Positions 8,679 to 16,897 of a DNA stretch of 64,000 nt are shown here, in pieces. Below the pieces are notes generated by a model. That model ran no database searches and was not told where the DNA came from. It was given only the letters and a program-made list of their open reading frames with translations. The translations under genes were made by a program, and so were the position numbers. Each line of letters begins with the position of its first letter. The stretch's first letter is position 1. The DNA is from Streptomyces fradiae (GTDB lineage Bacteria; Actinomycetota; Actinomycetes; Streptomycetales; Streptomycetaceae): positions 7,819,797 through 7,883,796 of the forward strand of contig NZ_CP065958.1 of NCBI RefSeq assembly GCF_041270065.1, given 5' to 3'.

Positions 8679-9041
8679 ATGTCCGAAAGCCTGCCCGCCG
8701 ACGTGGCCGAGGTGCTGGAGGCGGTTCTGAAGCCGGACACTCCGGTTCACGCCGCGCTGCGGCGGCAGGTCCCGCACCTCAGCGTGCGAGGCCGCTGCAC
8801 CTGCGGGTGCGGCACCGCCTACTTCGACCTCGACGCCGGCCGGGTCGCGCCCGCGCCCACCGGCGCGAGCACGGTCGTGGCGGCCGAGGCGCTGCTGTAC
8901 ACCGAGGCCGGCGAGTGTCCCGGTGAGGTGCTGGTGTTCACGCAGGGCGGCTACCTGGCGTGGCTGGAAGTCTGTTCCTGGAGCGACGACATCGAGGTGA
9001 CCCTGGCCGCCGCGCGCCGCTGGCTGCGGGGACGCGCCTGA
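8679..9041 (+). CDS. hypothetical protein with CTCGCG cluster
   Basis: 120-aa soluble protein of no family I can name. It has a distinctive cysteine-rich knot RGRCTCGCGTAYFDLD near residues 37-52 that could bind a metal, followed by an acidic segment with two Trp (WLEVCSWSDD) and an alpha-helical tail. TACGGT lies 6 nt before ATG 8679 without a Shine-Dalgarno, a pattern of leaderless transcription. Length and codon use look like a real gene. Confidence 0.7.
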   Translation: MSESLPADVAEVLEAVLKPDTPVHAALRRQVPHLSVRGRCTCGCGTAYFDLDAGRVAPAPTGASTVVAAEALLYTEAGECPGEVLVFTQGGYLAWLEVCSWSDDIEVTLAAARRWLRGRA

Positions 9042-9121
9042 ACGCGGACCGCCCGGTCAGGGGACCCACCGGGGCGACCTCGCCGAACGACTCGTCACCC
9101 TCCCCTCACCGGTGCGACAGG

Positions 9122-10384
9122 TCAGCGGCCGTCGCGGCGCCACTTGTAGCGCCACGCCGTGCCGAGGCAGGTCTCCTCGTCGGAGAAGCCGGGCCGCGGC
9201 GGGCCGAGACGGCGTGCCGCTTCCACACACCGGTCGTCGTGGTGAAGAGCGAGCCCCTCCACGGCGACGAGCTGCACCCGGCGGTCCGCGTCGTCCAACA
9301 GCGCGGCCATCGCCTCGGTGAGGACGGGGGTGCGGTCCCGGCCCCAGCCGACGGTACGGCAGGCCTCCCGCCGGACCGTCGGGTCCCCGTCATCCATCAG
9401 CACCAGCAACGCCTCACGGACCTTCTCGGCGAGGGCGGACGGTTCCGGCCAGGTGCCGAGTCCGTTGGCCACCGCATGCCGGACACGGGCGTCCGGATGG
9501 CCGGCATGGGCGAGGAGCGCCGTGGCCGCCCGCGCGTCGGCGTGCTCTCCCAGCGCGATCAGCACCTCGATGAGGACGGCGAGGTCCGCCTCCTCCGCCG
9601 CCCACGGGACGAAGAGCTCCAGGGCGGGGGCGGCGAACGCGTCCGCCTCGCTGTCGTCGAAGAGTTGGACCAGCCTCAGCACCCCGGCCCCGAACAGCCG
9701 GTGTGCCGGGTCGGGATGCGTACGCAGGGCCAGGGCGGCGGCCCAGGTCTCCTCCTCGCGCCGGTTCCCCAGGAGGCTGGTGGACGCCCACCAGGCGCTG
9801 TGGTCCTGGTCGTGCTCCAACGCTCGTGCCATGAGCTCCTCGAACGAGGCGCGGATCCCGAGCAGCTCCTCCAGGCGTGTGAGGATCGCCCCGTGCCCGT
9901 CCCGTACGGTCATGCCTCCGAGCGCGAGCTCCCCGACGGTGCAGTACTCGTCGTCCCGGACCCGGGCGCGGACAGGGGCCTCCTCACAGCCCGTACGCCG
10001 CCGGAGCTCGGCCTCGGCCCCCGCCTCGCGCCAGCGACGCGCGAGCTCCCGCGCCTCGCGGAGCTCGGCCGTGGAGTACCGGCCCAGGAGCCGGTGGTCC
10101 AGAAGCGCCTCGACCAGCCCGGGCGACCCGCAGTCGACCGCCTCACCGAGCGGCACCAACGCGTCGGGGCCGCACTCGCCGGGATCCGCGCCGTGCTGGA
10201 CCAGCAGTTGGGCGATGTACCCGGCGTGCGCGCGGACGGCCAGGGAGAACGCGGCCTCCAGCATGTCGCGATCCTGGTTGTGGTGAAGCAGAAGCTCCAC
10301 TTCAGCCGGATCTCCGCCCCGGACCGCGCAGATCAGCGCGCACTCGCCGTCCCCCGCACCACCCGCGCCCGCCCGCATGCCCAT
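9122..10384 (-). CDS. ankyrin-repeat plus HEAT-repeat protein
   Basis: About 420 aa, apparently a protein-protein interaction scaffold. The N-terminal third has ankyrin-like helices (ALICAVRGGDPAEVELLLHH, then AHAGYIAQLLVQHGADPG). The C-terminal half has HEAT-type repeats (ATALLAHAGHPDARVRHAVANGLG; VLMDDGDPTVRREACRTVGWG; ALLDDADRRVQLVAVEGLALH), each with the D-x-x-VR pattern. No enzymatic motif is seen. ATG 10384 is the first plausible start; TACACT near 10435 on this strand may be its -10. It is divergent from an unknown gene at 10509. Confidence 0.78.
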   Translation of the reverse strand: MGMRAGAGGAGDGECALICAVRGGDPAEVELLLHHNQDRDMLEAAFSLAVRAHAGYIAQLLVQHGADPGECGPDALVPLGEAVDCGSPGLVEALLDHRLLGRYSTAELREARELARRWREAGAEAELRRRTGCEEAPVRARVRDDEYCTVGELALGGMTVRDGHGAILTRLEELLGIRASFEELMARALEHDQDHSAWWASTSLLGNRREEETWAAALALRTHPDPAHRLFGAGVLRLVQLFDDSEADAFAAPALELFVPWAAEEADLAVLIEVLIALGEHADARAATALLAHAGHPDARVRHAVANGLGTWPEPSALAEKVREALLVLMDDGDPTVRREACRTVGWGRDRTPVLTEAMAALLDDADRRVQLVAVEGLALHHDDRCVEAARRLGPPRPGFSDEETCLGTAWRYKWRRDGR

Positions 10385-10508
10385 GGACCTGTGCCCCCGT
10401 ACCCCTGTACCCCCGTGGTGTTCCCGCAGCTCAGTGTAGGGGCGAGGAATCCGCTCGACAGGAGAGATCACGCTGGTGTCGATCCGCGCGCTCCCGTACC
10501 GTCGGCGC

Positions 10509-11366
10509 GTGATGATCCACAGCAGTGCTCCCCGCCGGCTCGGTGTTCCCGCCCCGCAGGCGCGGCTGCGGTTCGAGGAAGAGCAGCGGGGGGCCGGCGG
10601 CGGGCCGGGGCGCAGGTTGCTCGTGGTCGACGGGGACCCGGCCTTCGAGCTGAGCAACTGGTGCGGGACGTGCCCGTTCCTGTTCCGGAGGCTGGAGACC
10701 GCCGCTCAGACGCTCTCACTGGAGAGCATGCGGGATCGGCTCACCGGCACACCGCCCGGTCTGGACGCACTGGTCACCGGCGGTGTCATCGACGCGTTCG
10801 CCGCCCTGCTGCCAGAGGGTGACTACCTTCCGATGCTGCTCCAGGTCGAACCCCGGCTCACCGTCCCGGGCCGGGACGGCGACTACTTCAGCGGCGAGCA
10901 GGTGGACACCTGGGGGCTCGACCAGTTCTGGGGCCTGCCGGAATACCCGCACACGCCGTACTACCGGACCTTCGAGACCGGGGTCGACGCGTCCGCCCAC
11001 CTCTACGAGTTCGTCGTCCCGATGGTGCCGCCGACGTGGAACGAGCGGCAGCGCGTAGAGGAGTACGCCGAGCTCATGGGCGGGGGAGCGGTCCCGACGG
11101 CCGTCGCGGTGTCCACACTCGACGTGTGCGAACCCGCCTCCGGCCCGGCGGCCGACCACTACCGGCACTGGGGCCTCACCCACTTCCTCCTCGACGGCCA
11201 CCACAAGATGGAGGCCGCGGCCACCACCGCCCGCCCGGTGCGGCTGCTGTCGCTCCTGGCGCTCGGCGAAGGCCTGGCCGCGGCCGAGGACTGCGCCCTG
11301 TTGCCCACCGTGCGCGCCCGGCACGACTCGCCCCGAACACCTGCCCGCCTACCTACGCGCGGTTGA
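10509..11366 (+). CDS. conserved hypothetical protein with CxxC-PFLFRR motif
   Basis: About 285 aa, cytosolic, no recognised family. The notable motif is NWCGTCPFLFRRLE near residue 50, a CxxC next to a conserved hydrophobic-basic stretch, and an H-H pair later (LLDGHHKMEAAA) before a hydrophobic C-terminal helix. Both could be metal or catalytic sites, but this is only inference. TACCGT ends 6 nt before GTG 10509, suggesting a leaderless start; ATG 10512 follows directly. GTG 10476, with GGAGAG 9 nt upstream, is a credible alternative. Confidence 0.65.
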   Translation: MMIHSSAPRRLGVPAPQARLRFEEEQRGAGGGPGRRLLVVDGDPAFELSNWCGTCPFLFRRLETAAQTLSLESMRDRLTGTPPGLDALVTGGVIDAFAALLPEGDYLPMLLQVEPRLTVPGRDGDYFSGEQVDTWGLDQFWGLPEYPHTPYYRTFETGVDASAHLYEFVVPMVPPTWNERQRVEEYAELMGGGAVPTAVAVSTLDVCEPASGPAADHYRHWGLTHFLLDGHHKMEAAATTARPVRLLSLLALGEGLAAAEDCALLPTVRARHDSPRTPARLPTRG

Positions 11367-11415
11367 GTAGCAGCGCTCAGGCGGCCCGTCCCGCCCCGCT
11401 CGTAGCGTCCAGAAC

Positions 11416-12447
11416 ATGGACACAGACCATGCTGCTCCCGCCCCGATATCGCGCCGGGTGGGGATCACCGCGGTGGCTTCCGCCCTCCCCGGGCGGGAAG
11501 TGACGTCGCGTCGGCTTCAGGAACGGATCACCGCCGCCTCCGGCCTCACGCTGCCGGAGCGGATGCTCGAACGGGTCACCGGGATCGAGACGCGCCGGGC
11601 GGTCGGGGAGGGGGAGTACGCCTCGACGCTCGCGGTGCGGGCCGGGCGTGCGGCGCTTGAGCGGGCCGGGCTCGTGCCGTACGACGTGGATCTGCTGGTG
11701 TTCGCCTCGGCCACGCGGGACGTGGTCGAGCCGGCGACCGCGCACATCGTGCAGGCGGAACTCGGCTCCCGGTCCCACGCGTTGGACGTCACGAACGCGT
11801 GCAACAGCTTCGTCAACGGCATCGACACCGCCCGGGCGATGATCCTCGCCGGCCGCGCACGACGCGCCCTGGTCGTCACGGGGGAGACCCCGAGCCGCGC
11901 CGTTCGGTACGCACCGTCCGGCGCCGACCAGCTCCGCGACGGGTTCGCCGGCTACACCTTCGGCGACGCCGGGGCCGCGGTCGTCCTGGAGGCGGTCGAC
12001 CGCGGCGGCATCCTCGACGTGGACACCGAGACGCACTCCGAGCACTGGTCGGTCGGCGGCATCTTCGGCGGCGGCTCCCGTCACCCCCGCGGCGACGAGC
12101 ACACGTACTTCCACGGCGACGGCGGCGAACTGCGCGAGGTGTTCGAGAAGGTCGGCACCTCGGTGCTCGACCGGATGCGGCAGCGCACCGGCCTCGCCTG
12201 GGGCGACTTCCGGTACGTGCTCGTGCACCAGGTCACCGTGCCGTACCTGGACCGGTTCGTGGAGCTCACCGGCGTCCCCCGGGACCGGCTCGTCGTCACG
12301 GTACCCGAGCTCGGCAACATGGCCAGCGCCACCCTCGGCGTCCAACTCGACCGCGTCCACGAGCGGTTGCGCCCCGGCGACCGGGTCCTGTTCGTCGGAC
12401 TCGGCGGCGGCGTGAGCATCATGACGATGGTCTGGGAGAAGGCATGA
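11416..12447 (+). CDS. KAS III-like / OleA-like condensing enzyme
   Basis: 343-aa thiolase-fold enzyme that should join an acyl thioester to a second acyl group. The Cys-His-Asn triad is visible: C129 in TNACNSF, H271 in VLVHQVT and N301 in ELGNMASA. The C-terminal GDRVLFVGLGGGVS is the usual FabH/OleA ending. It is the first gene of five overlapping ones and shares an ATGA with the next gene. No acyl carrier protein gene is nearby, so acyl-CoA or ACP substrates from primary metabolism are likely. A simple FabH role is less likely because of the ligase and SDR partners. Confidence 0.85.
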   Translation: MDTDHAAPAPISRRVGITAVASALPGREVTSRRLQERITAASGLTLPERMLERVTGIETRRAVGEGEYASTLAVRAGRAALERAGLVPYDVDLLVFASATRDVVEPATAHIVQAELGSRSHALDVTNACNSFVNGIDTARAMILAGRARRALVVTGETPSRAVRYAPSGADQLRDGFAGYTFGDAGAAVVLEAVDRGGILDVDTETHSEHWSVGGIFGGGSRHPRGDEHTYFHGDGGELREVFEKVGTSVLDRMRQRTGLAWGDFRYVLVHQVTVPYLDRFVELTGVPRDRLVVTVPELGNMASATLGVQLDRVHERLRPGDRVLFVGLGGGVSIMTMVWEKA

Positions 12448-13184
12448 GCGCCCTGTGGGTGGTGGTGCCCGCGCACCAGGAAGCCGCGCGGATCGGCGCC
12501 ACGCTCGACGCGCTCGCGGACCAGCACGACCGTGACTTCACCCTCGTCGTCGTGGACAACGCCTCCAGCGACAACACCGCCGACGTCGCCCACGCGTTCG
12601 CCCGCCGCGCGCCCTTCCCCGTCCACGTCCTGCGCGAACCGGAGAAGGGCGTCGGCTGCGCCGTCGACACCGGCTTCCGCTACGCGATCGAGCACGGCGC
12701 GACCCACCTCGCCCGCACCGACGCCGACTGCCTGCCACACCCCGGCTGGACCGCCGGTGCCCGCGCCGCCCTGCGGCACGGCGCCGGACTCGTCTGCGGC
12801 CGCATCGACGCCCGCCGCGACGAGCACGGGCCGCTCGGCCGGGCCGCCTTCCGCGCCCTGGTCCGCGTCGCCGCGTTCTTCGGCCGCATACGCCCCGCCC
12901 ACCACCGCCGCCACGGCTACCTCGCCCCGTACCGGATGCACGCCGGCAACAACATGGCCGTCACGGCCACCCTGTACGAAGCCGTCGGCGGCATGCCGCG
13001 CCGCCCTTCCCCCACCGACCGGCTCTTCCTCAACCGGGTACGCCGCCACACCACCGCCATCGTCCACGCCCCCGACATGGTCGTGGAGAACTCCACCCGC
13101 CGACTGCGCGCCTACGGCCTCGTGGGCACCGCCCGCTGGTACCTCGACAAGGGCCCCGGCCACCACGGAGAGGACCCGCGCTGA
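12444..13184 (+). CDS. family 2 glycosyltransferase
   Basis: 246-aa GT-A fold transferase. The N-terminus reads WVVVPAHQEAARIGATLDAL, the nucleotide-binding strand VVVDNASSDNTADVA, and the metal-binding DxD-like site is RTDADCLPHPGW. There is no transmembrane segment, so the acceptor is probably soluble or lipid-linked at the membrane face. It starts at ATG 12444, overlapping the condensing-enzyme stop by 4 nt, and its stop overlaps the next ATG. Within a lipid-like pathway it may glycosylate the product, but the donor is not readable. Confidence 0.85.
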   Translation: MSALWVVVPAHQEAARIGATLDALADQHDRDFTLVVVDNASSDNTADVAHAFARRAPFPVHVLREPEKGVGCAVDTGFRYAIEHGATHLARTDADCLPHPGWTAGARAALRHGAGLVCGRIDARRDEHGPLGRAAFRALVRVAAFFGRIRPAHHRRHGYLAPYRMHAGNNMAVTATLYEAVGGMPRRPSPTDRLFLNRVRRHTTAIVHAPDMVVENSTRRLRAYGLVGTARWYLDKGPGHHGEDPR

Positions 13185-14680
13185 TGCTCGACACCCTCGC
13201 CCACACCCTGCGCCGCCACCCCGAGCGGCCCGGCGTCCTCGGCACCACCCGCACCGGCGCCGTACGCACCAAAGCCACCTTCGGCGATCTGGCCGACCTC
13301 GCCGACCACTGCACCGCCGCTCTGCACGGGCGGGGCATCGGACGCGGCAGCACCGTCGGCGTCGCCGTACGGCCCGGGCCCCGCGCCCTCGCCGTGATGC
13401 TCGCCGTGCACCGGCTCGGCGCCCGGGCCGCCGTGCTCGACCCCGGCGCCGGACCCGACGTGCTGCGCGCCCGGCTCGCCCTGGCCCGCCCCGATCTCGT
13501 CCTCGCCGACGCCACCGCCCAGGCCGTCGCCGGCTGGGCCCGCCCGCTCGCCCGCCGCGCCCGCCTGGCCCTGCCGGACCTCGCGGAGCTCGGGCCGGTC
13601 GCCACCCTCGGTCCCCGGCTGCCCGGCTGCGCCCCCGCCCTGGAGACCGGCCCGCGAACCGGACCGCTGCCGCCCCCGGTGGACGAGGACGGCGACGCCG
13701 TCATCGTCTTCACCTCCGGCACCACCGCACGGCCCCGCGCCGTCGTCCACACCCGCTCCTCGCTCGCCGCCGGCATGACGACGGTCGCCGGGCTGGTACG
13801 GCCCCGAGCCGGGCGGCCCGTCCTCGGCGGCACCTTCTTCGTCCTGCTGCCGTCCCTCGCGAGCGGCGCACCGGTCGCGCTGCCCGCCCGCTCCGTACCC
13901 GTCCTCCGCCGCCAGCTGAGCCGACTCGCCCCGCAGGCCACGTATCTGACGCCGCCGCAGATCCGGCGGCTCCTCGCCGGCGGCGGGCGGTTCACCGGCC
14001 GCGTGTGGACCGGCTCGGCCCCCGCGAGCAGCGACCTCCTCACCCGCGTCAAGCACGCCGGCGCGGACGAGGCCTGGGGCGTCTACGCGCTGACCGAACT
14101 GTTCCCGGCCGCAGCCGTCGAACAGGCCGACAAGTCCGCCTTCACCGGCGACGGAGACCTCGTCGGCACACCCCTCCCGGGCGTGACGGCCAAGACCGAC
14201 GCCTCCGGCGAACTGCTCCTCTCCGGCCCCGCCGCCCGCGACCGCTACCTCGGCGAGGACCCCGACCCCTGGGTCGCCACCGGCGACCGGGCACGCCTCG
14301 ACCACGGCCGGATCGTCCTCGAAGGCCGCCGCAAGGACATGATCCTGCGCCACGCCGAGAACATCTATCCCGGTCTGTACGAGCCCGGGCTCCACGTCCC
14401 CGGCGTCGAACTGGCCCTGCTCGTGGGCGTACCCGCAGGCGACGGCGACGAACGCCTGGTCGCCGTCGTCCAGCCGAGCGCCGGCGCGGAACGCCAGGCG
14501 CTGCGGGCGGCCCTGGCCGGGCCGCTGGAGCGCATGGGCACAGCCCGGCCGGACGCGGTGCTCCTCGCCGACATCCCGCTCTCCGGCCGCTCCCTGAAGC
14601 CGGACCGCGCCGCGACGGCGCGCCTCGCCGCCCGCCGCCTGGCCGAACGCACCGAACGGACCGAACGGACCCGAGGATGA
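13184..14680 (+). CDS. class I adenylate-forming enzyme (acyl-AMP ligase / OleC-like)
   Basis: 498-aa ANL-superfamily enzyme that would activate a carboxylate with ATP. The P-loop is FTSGTTARPRAVVHT, the A5-like motif is GVYALTELFP, the ATP-binding motif is WVATGDRARLDHGRI, and the hinge is EGRRKDMILRHAENIYP. The C-terminal A10-like Lys lies in LSGRSLKPDRA. Being next to a KAS III-like enzyme and an extended SDR it matches the partner set of OleC and LstC, which close beta-lactones from beta-hydroxy acids. A plain fatty-acid ligase cannot be excluded. A 9-bp repeat encodes the C-terminal ERTERTERT tail, and ATGA couples it to the P450. Confidence 0.82.
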   Translation: MLDTLAHTLRRHPERPGVLGTTRTGAVRTKATFGDLADLADHCTAALHGRGIGRGSTVGVAVRPGPRALAVMLAVHRLGARAAVLDPGAGPDVLRARLALARPDLVLADATAQAVAGWARPLARRARLALPDLAELGPVATLGPRLPGCAPALETGPRTGPLPPPVDEDGDAVIVFTSGTTARPRAVVHTRSSLAAGMTTVAGLVRPRAGRPVLGGTFFVLLPSLASGAPVALPARSVPVLRRQLSRLAPQATYLTPPQIRRLLAGGGRFTGRVWTGSAPASSDLLTRVKHAGADEAWGVYALTELFPAAAVEQADKSAFTGDGDLVGTPLPGVTAKTDASGELLLSGPAARDRYLGEDPDPWVATGDRARLDHGRIVLEGRRKDMILRHAENIYPGLYEPGLHVPGVELALLVGVPAGDGDERLVAVVQPSAGAERQALRAALAGPLERMGTARPDAVLLADIPLSGRSLKPDRAATARLAARRLAERTERTERTRG

Positions 14681-15849
14681 CCGCGCCCGTCAGTACGCCG
14701 CCGCCACTGGCAGCCGCGCCCGCCGCCCTCCGCGCCGCCCGCCGCCGCGACCGCCGCGTCTACACCCGCTCCCACCCCGTGCTGTTCGCCCTCCTCGCCG
14801 CCACCCGCCGCCGCGCGGTCACCCGGATCGGCGGCGCGGTCCTGGTGCACGGCCCCGACGCGTACCGCCAGGCCCTCACCCGTATCCCGCTGGACCGCAC
14901 CGCAGCCGGCACCACCGGCGGCGCGGCCCGCGAACTCTCCACCGGCGGCACGCTGTTCGACCAGGAGGGAACCGGGCACCGCGCCACCCGGCGGGCGGTC
15001 GCCGACGGCCTCGGCGCGGCCGGGGTGGAACGGCTGCGCCCGGTGTGGCGGGACATCCTTGCCCGCCGGCTCGCCCCGCTCGCCGCAGGGCGCGAGACCG
15101 ACCTCGTACCGCTGGCGCGCGAAGTGGCCGGTGCCACCGTCCGCGCGCTCCTGGGCACGACCGCCGACCCGGAGGCGCTCGCCGAGGCGGCCGCCCGGGC
15201 CGCGGCCGCCGCCGTACGCGACCACCTCCCCGGGCCCCGACGGCCCGGCACCGCGCGGGCGGCCGTCGCGGCGACGGCACGCCTGCAGGCTCTGCTCGAT
15301 CCGCCCGGCGGGCCGGACGAGGCGGGCGACACGGCGCTGCGGGCCATGCTCACCGTCGCCGCCGTCAACACCACCGTCGCCGCCCTGCCCCGCGCCGCCG
15401 CCTGGTGCGCCGACGCCGGGCTGTGGGACCAGGCGGCGGACGACCGGCTGCGCCCGGCCCTGGTGGACGAACTCCTGCGCGTGGTCGCCCCGTCCCCGCT
15501 GCTGCCCCGCGTGGCGGCGGCCGACGCCGATCTCGACGGCTGTCCCGTACGAGCCGGAGACCGCCTCATCCTGGTGGCCCGGCACGCCGCGCGGGCCCAC
15601 ACCGCACCACCCGACGCCCACCACCCGGCACCGCCCGCCGTGGCCCACCTCGTCTTCGGCGCCGGCAGCCACGCCTGCCCCGGCGCCCGCCTGGCCCGCG
15701 CCCAACTCGACGACGCCCTCGCCGCACTGGCCCCCTACTGCCCCGTCGTCACCGGCGCCCGCGTCGACCGGACCGCGGCCCTGCCGGGTTGGCGCTCGCT
15801 CACGGTGCGAGCGACCGACGACCGTCACCGATCCCGGGAGTCCCGATGA
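14677..15849 (+). CDS. cytochrome P450 (divergent)
   Basis: 390-aa bacterial P450. The heme-ligand loop is FGAGSHACPGARLA with the Cys thiolate, and the ExxR motif is ELLR in VDELLRVVAP. The I-helix, normally AGxE/D-T, reads VAAVNTTV, so the usual acid is Asn while Thr is kept. The stretch between ExxR and the heme loop is short and lacks a clear meander. Both changes suggest altered oxygen activation or a non-hydroxylating role. Start ATG 14677 overlaps the ligase stop (ATGA), and the P450 stop at 15847-15849 overlaps the first base of a duplicated SDR start. Confidence 0.85.
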   Translation: MTAPVSTPPPLAAAPAALRAARRRDRRVYTRSHPVLFALLAATRRRAVTRIGGAVLVHGPDAYRQALTRIPLDRTAAGTTGGAARELSTGGTLFDQEGTGHRATRRAVADGLGAAGVERLRPVWRDILARRLAPLAAGRETDLVPLAREVAGATVRALLGTTADPEALAEAAARAAAAAVRDHLPGPRRPGTARAAVAATARLQALLDPPGGPDEAGDTALRAMLTVAAVNTTVAALPRAAAWCADAGLWDQAADDRLRPALVDELLRVVAPSPLLPRVAAADADLDGCPVRAGDRLILVARHAARAHTAPPDAHHPAPPAVAHLVFGAGSHACPGARLARAQLDDALAALAPYCPVVTGARVDRTAALPGWRSLTVRATDDRHRSRESR

Positions 15850-15971
15850 CCACGATCGCTGTCACCGGCGCGAGCGGCTCTGCTCGCGGCGCCGACGTCC
15901 TGTGCCTCGGCCGGCGCTCGCTCGGCGTGCGTGCGGCTGCCATCCGTCACCGATCCCCGGAGTCCCGATGA
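15846..15971 (+). pseudogene. decayed tandem copy of the SDR 5' end (41-codon remnant)
   Basis: A second copy of the P450 tail/SDR start junction. Segment 15822 to about 15923 repeats 15944 to about 16075 at an offset of 122 bp. In this copy the frame opens MTTIAVTGASG as the real SDR does, but about 30 bp are missing, removing the rest of the nucleotide-binding loop (the FCGSH segment). It then reads ARGADVLCLGRR and stops at 15971. Silent differences between copies (GCT/GCC, GCG/GCC) show some age. Both copies keep the ATGA stop/start overlap, so the remnant could still pass ribosomes from the P450 to the intact SDR. Confidence 0.75.
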
Positions 15972-16897
15972 CCACGATCGCCGTCACCGGCGCCAGCGGC
16001 TTCTGCGGTTCCCACGTCGCCGCCACCGCCGCCGCTCGCGGGGCCGATGTCCTGTGCGTCGGCCGGCGCCCCGGCCCCGTCGGCCGGCACGTCCCCTGGG
16101 ACGCCACGCGCGAGGACCCCGACCTGTCCGGGGCCGACCTCGTCGTGCACTGCGCGGCGGCCGTCGGCGACCCGGTGCCTGGCTCACCGGCCGAGGCCAT
16201 CCTGCAGGCCGTCAACGTCGACGGCACGGCACGGCTGCTCCGGGCCGCCGGCGGCCGGCCGGTGGTGTGGGTGAGCAGTGCCAGCGTCTACGCCCCCGGG
16301 CCGGGACGTACCCGGATCACCGAGGACCATCCGGTGCGCGGGCACCTGAACGCGTACGGCCGCACCAAGGCCGCCGGCGAGGCGCTGGCGCTCGCCGCGG
16401 GCGCCGTGGTGCTGCGGCCGCGGGCGGTGTACGGGCCCGGGGACCCGCATCTGGTGCCCCGGTTGCTGTCCCGGGTCCGCCGTGGGCTGCTGATGCTGCC
16501 CGGCCCCAGCGTCCGCCTCAGCCTGACCGCCGTCGAGAACCTCGCCGACGCCTGTCTGACGGCCGCCGGCTGGCCGCCCGGCGCGTACAACATCGCCGAT
16601 CCCGTCCCGTACGAGCGCGACGACGCGATCCGCACAGTGCTGCGCGCCCACGACACCCGCGCCCGCATCGGCCACCTGCCGCTGCCGCTCGCCCGGGCCG
16701 CGGCGACCGCCGCCCAGAGCCTCGCCCGGCCGCGCCCGCACGCCGAGCCGGCGCTCACCCGCTACGCCGTCGACCAGCTGGCGCACTCCGTCGTCCTGGA
16801 CGTGTCCCGGGCACAGGCCCAGGGGTGGCGGGCGGAGCGCACGCTCGCCGACTACCGGGGCGGGAGCACCCGTTTGGCGCCGAGCCGGACCCGGTAG
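15968..16897 (+). CDS. extended SDR, NAD-dependent epimerase/3beta-HSD-like (OleD-like)
   Basis: 309-aa Rossmann enzyme. The cofactor loop is TGASGFCGSH, the Ser is in WVSSASVYAP, the Tyr/Lys pair is YGRTK, and RPRAVYGPGDPHLVPRLL is typical of 3beta-hydroxysteroid-dehydrogenase-like members such as OleD and LstD. In those pathways the enzyme reduces the beta-keto acid made by the condensing enzyme. It starts at ATG 15968, overlapping the remnant stop by 4 nt; its last 46 bp overlap the convergent hydrolase gene. Confidence 0.85.
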   Translation: MTTIAVTGASGFCGSHVAATAAARGADVLCVGRRPGPVGRHVPWDATREDPDLSGADLVVHCAAAVGDPVPGSPAEAILQAVNVDGTARLLRAAGGRPVVWVSSASVYAPGPGRTRITEDHPVRGHLNAYGRTKAAGEALALAAGAVVLRPRAVYGPGDPHLVPRLLSRVRRGLLMLPGPSVRLSLTAVENLADACLTAAGWPPGAYNIADPVPYERDDAIRTVLRAHDTRARIGHLPLPLARAAATAAQSLARPRPHAEPALTRYAVDQLAHSVVLDVSRAQAQGWRAERTLADYRGGSTRLAPSRTR

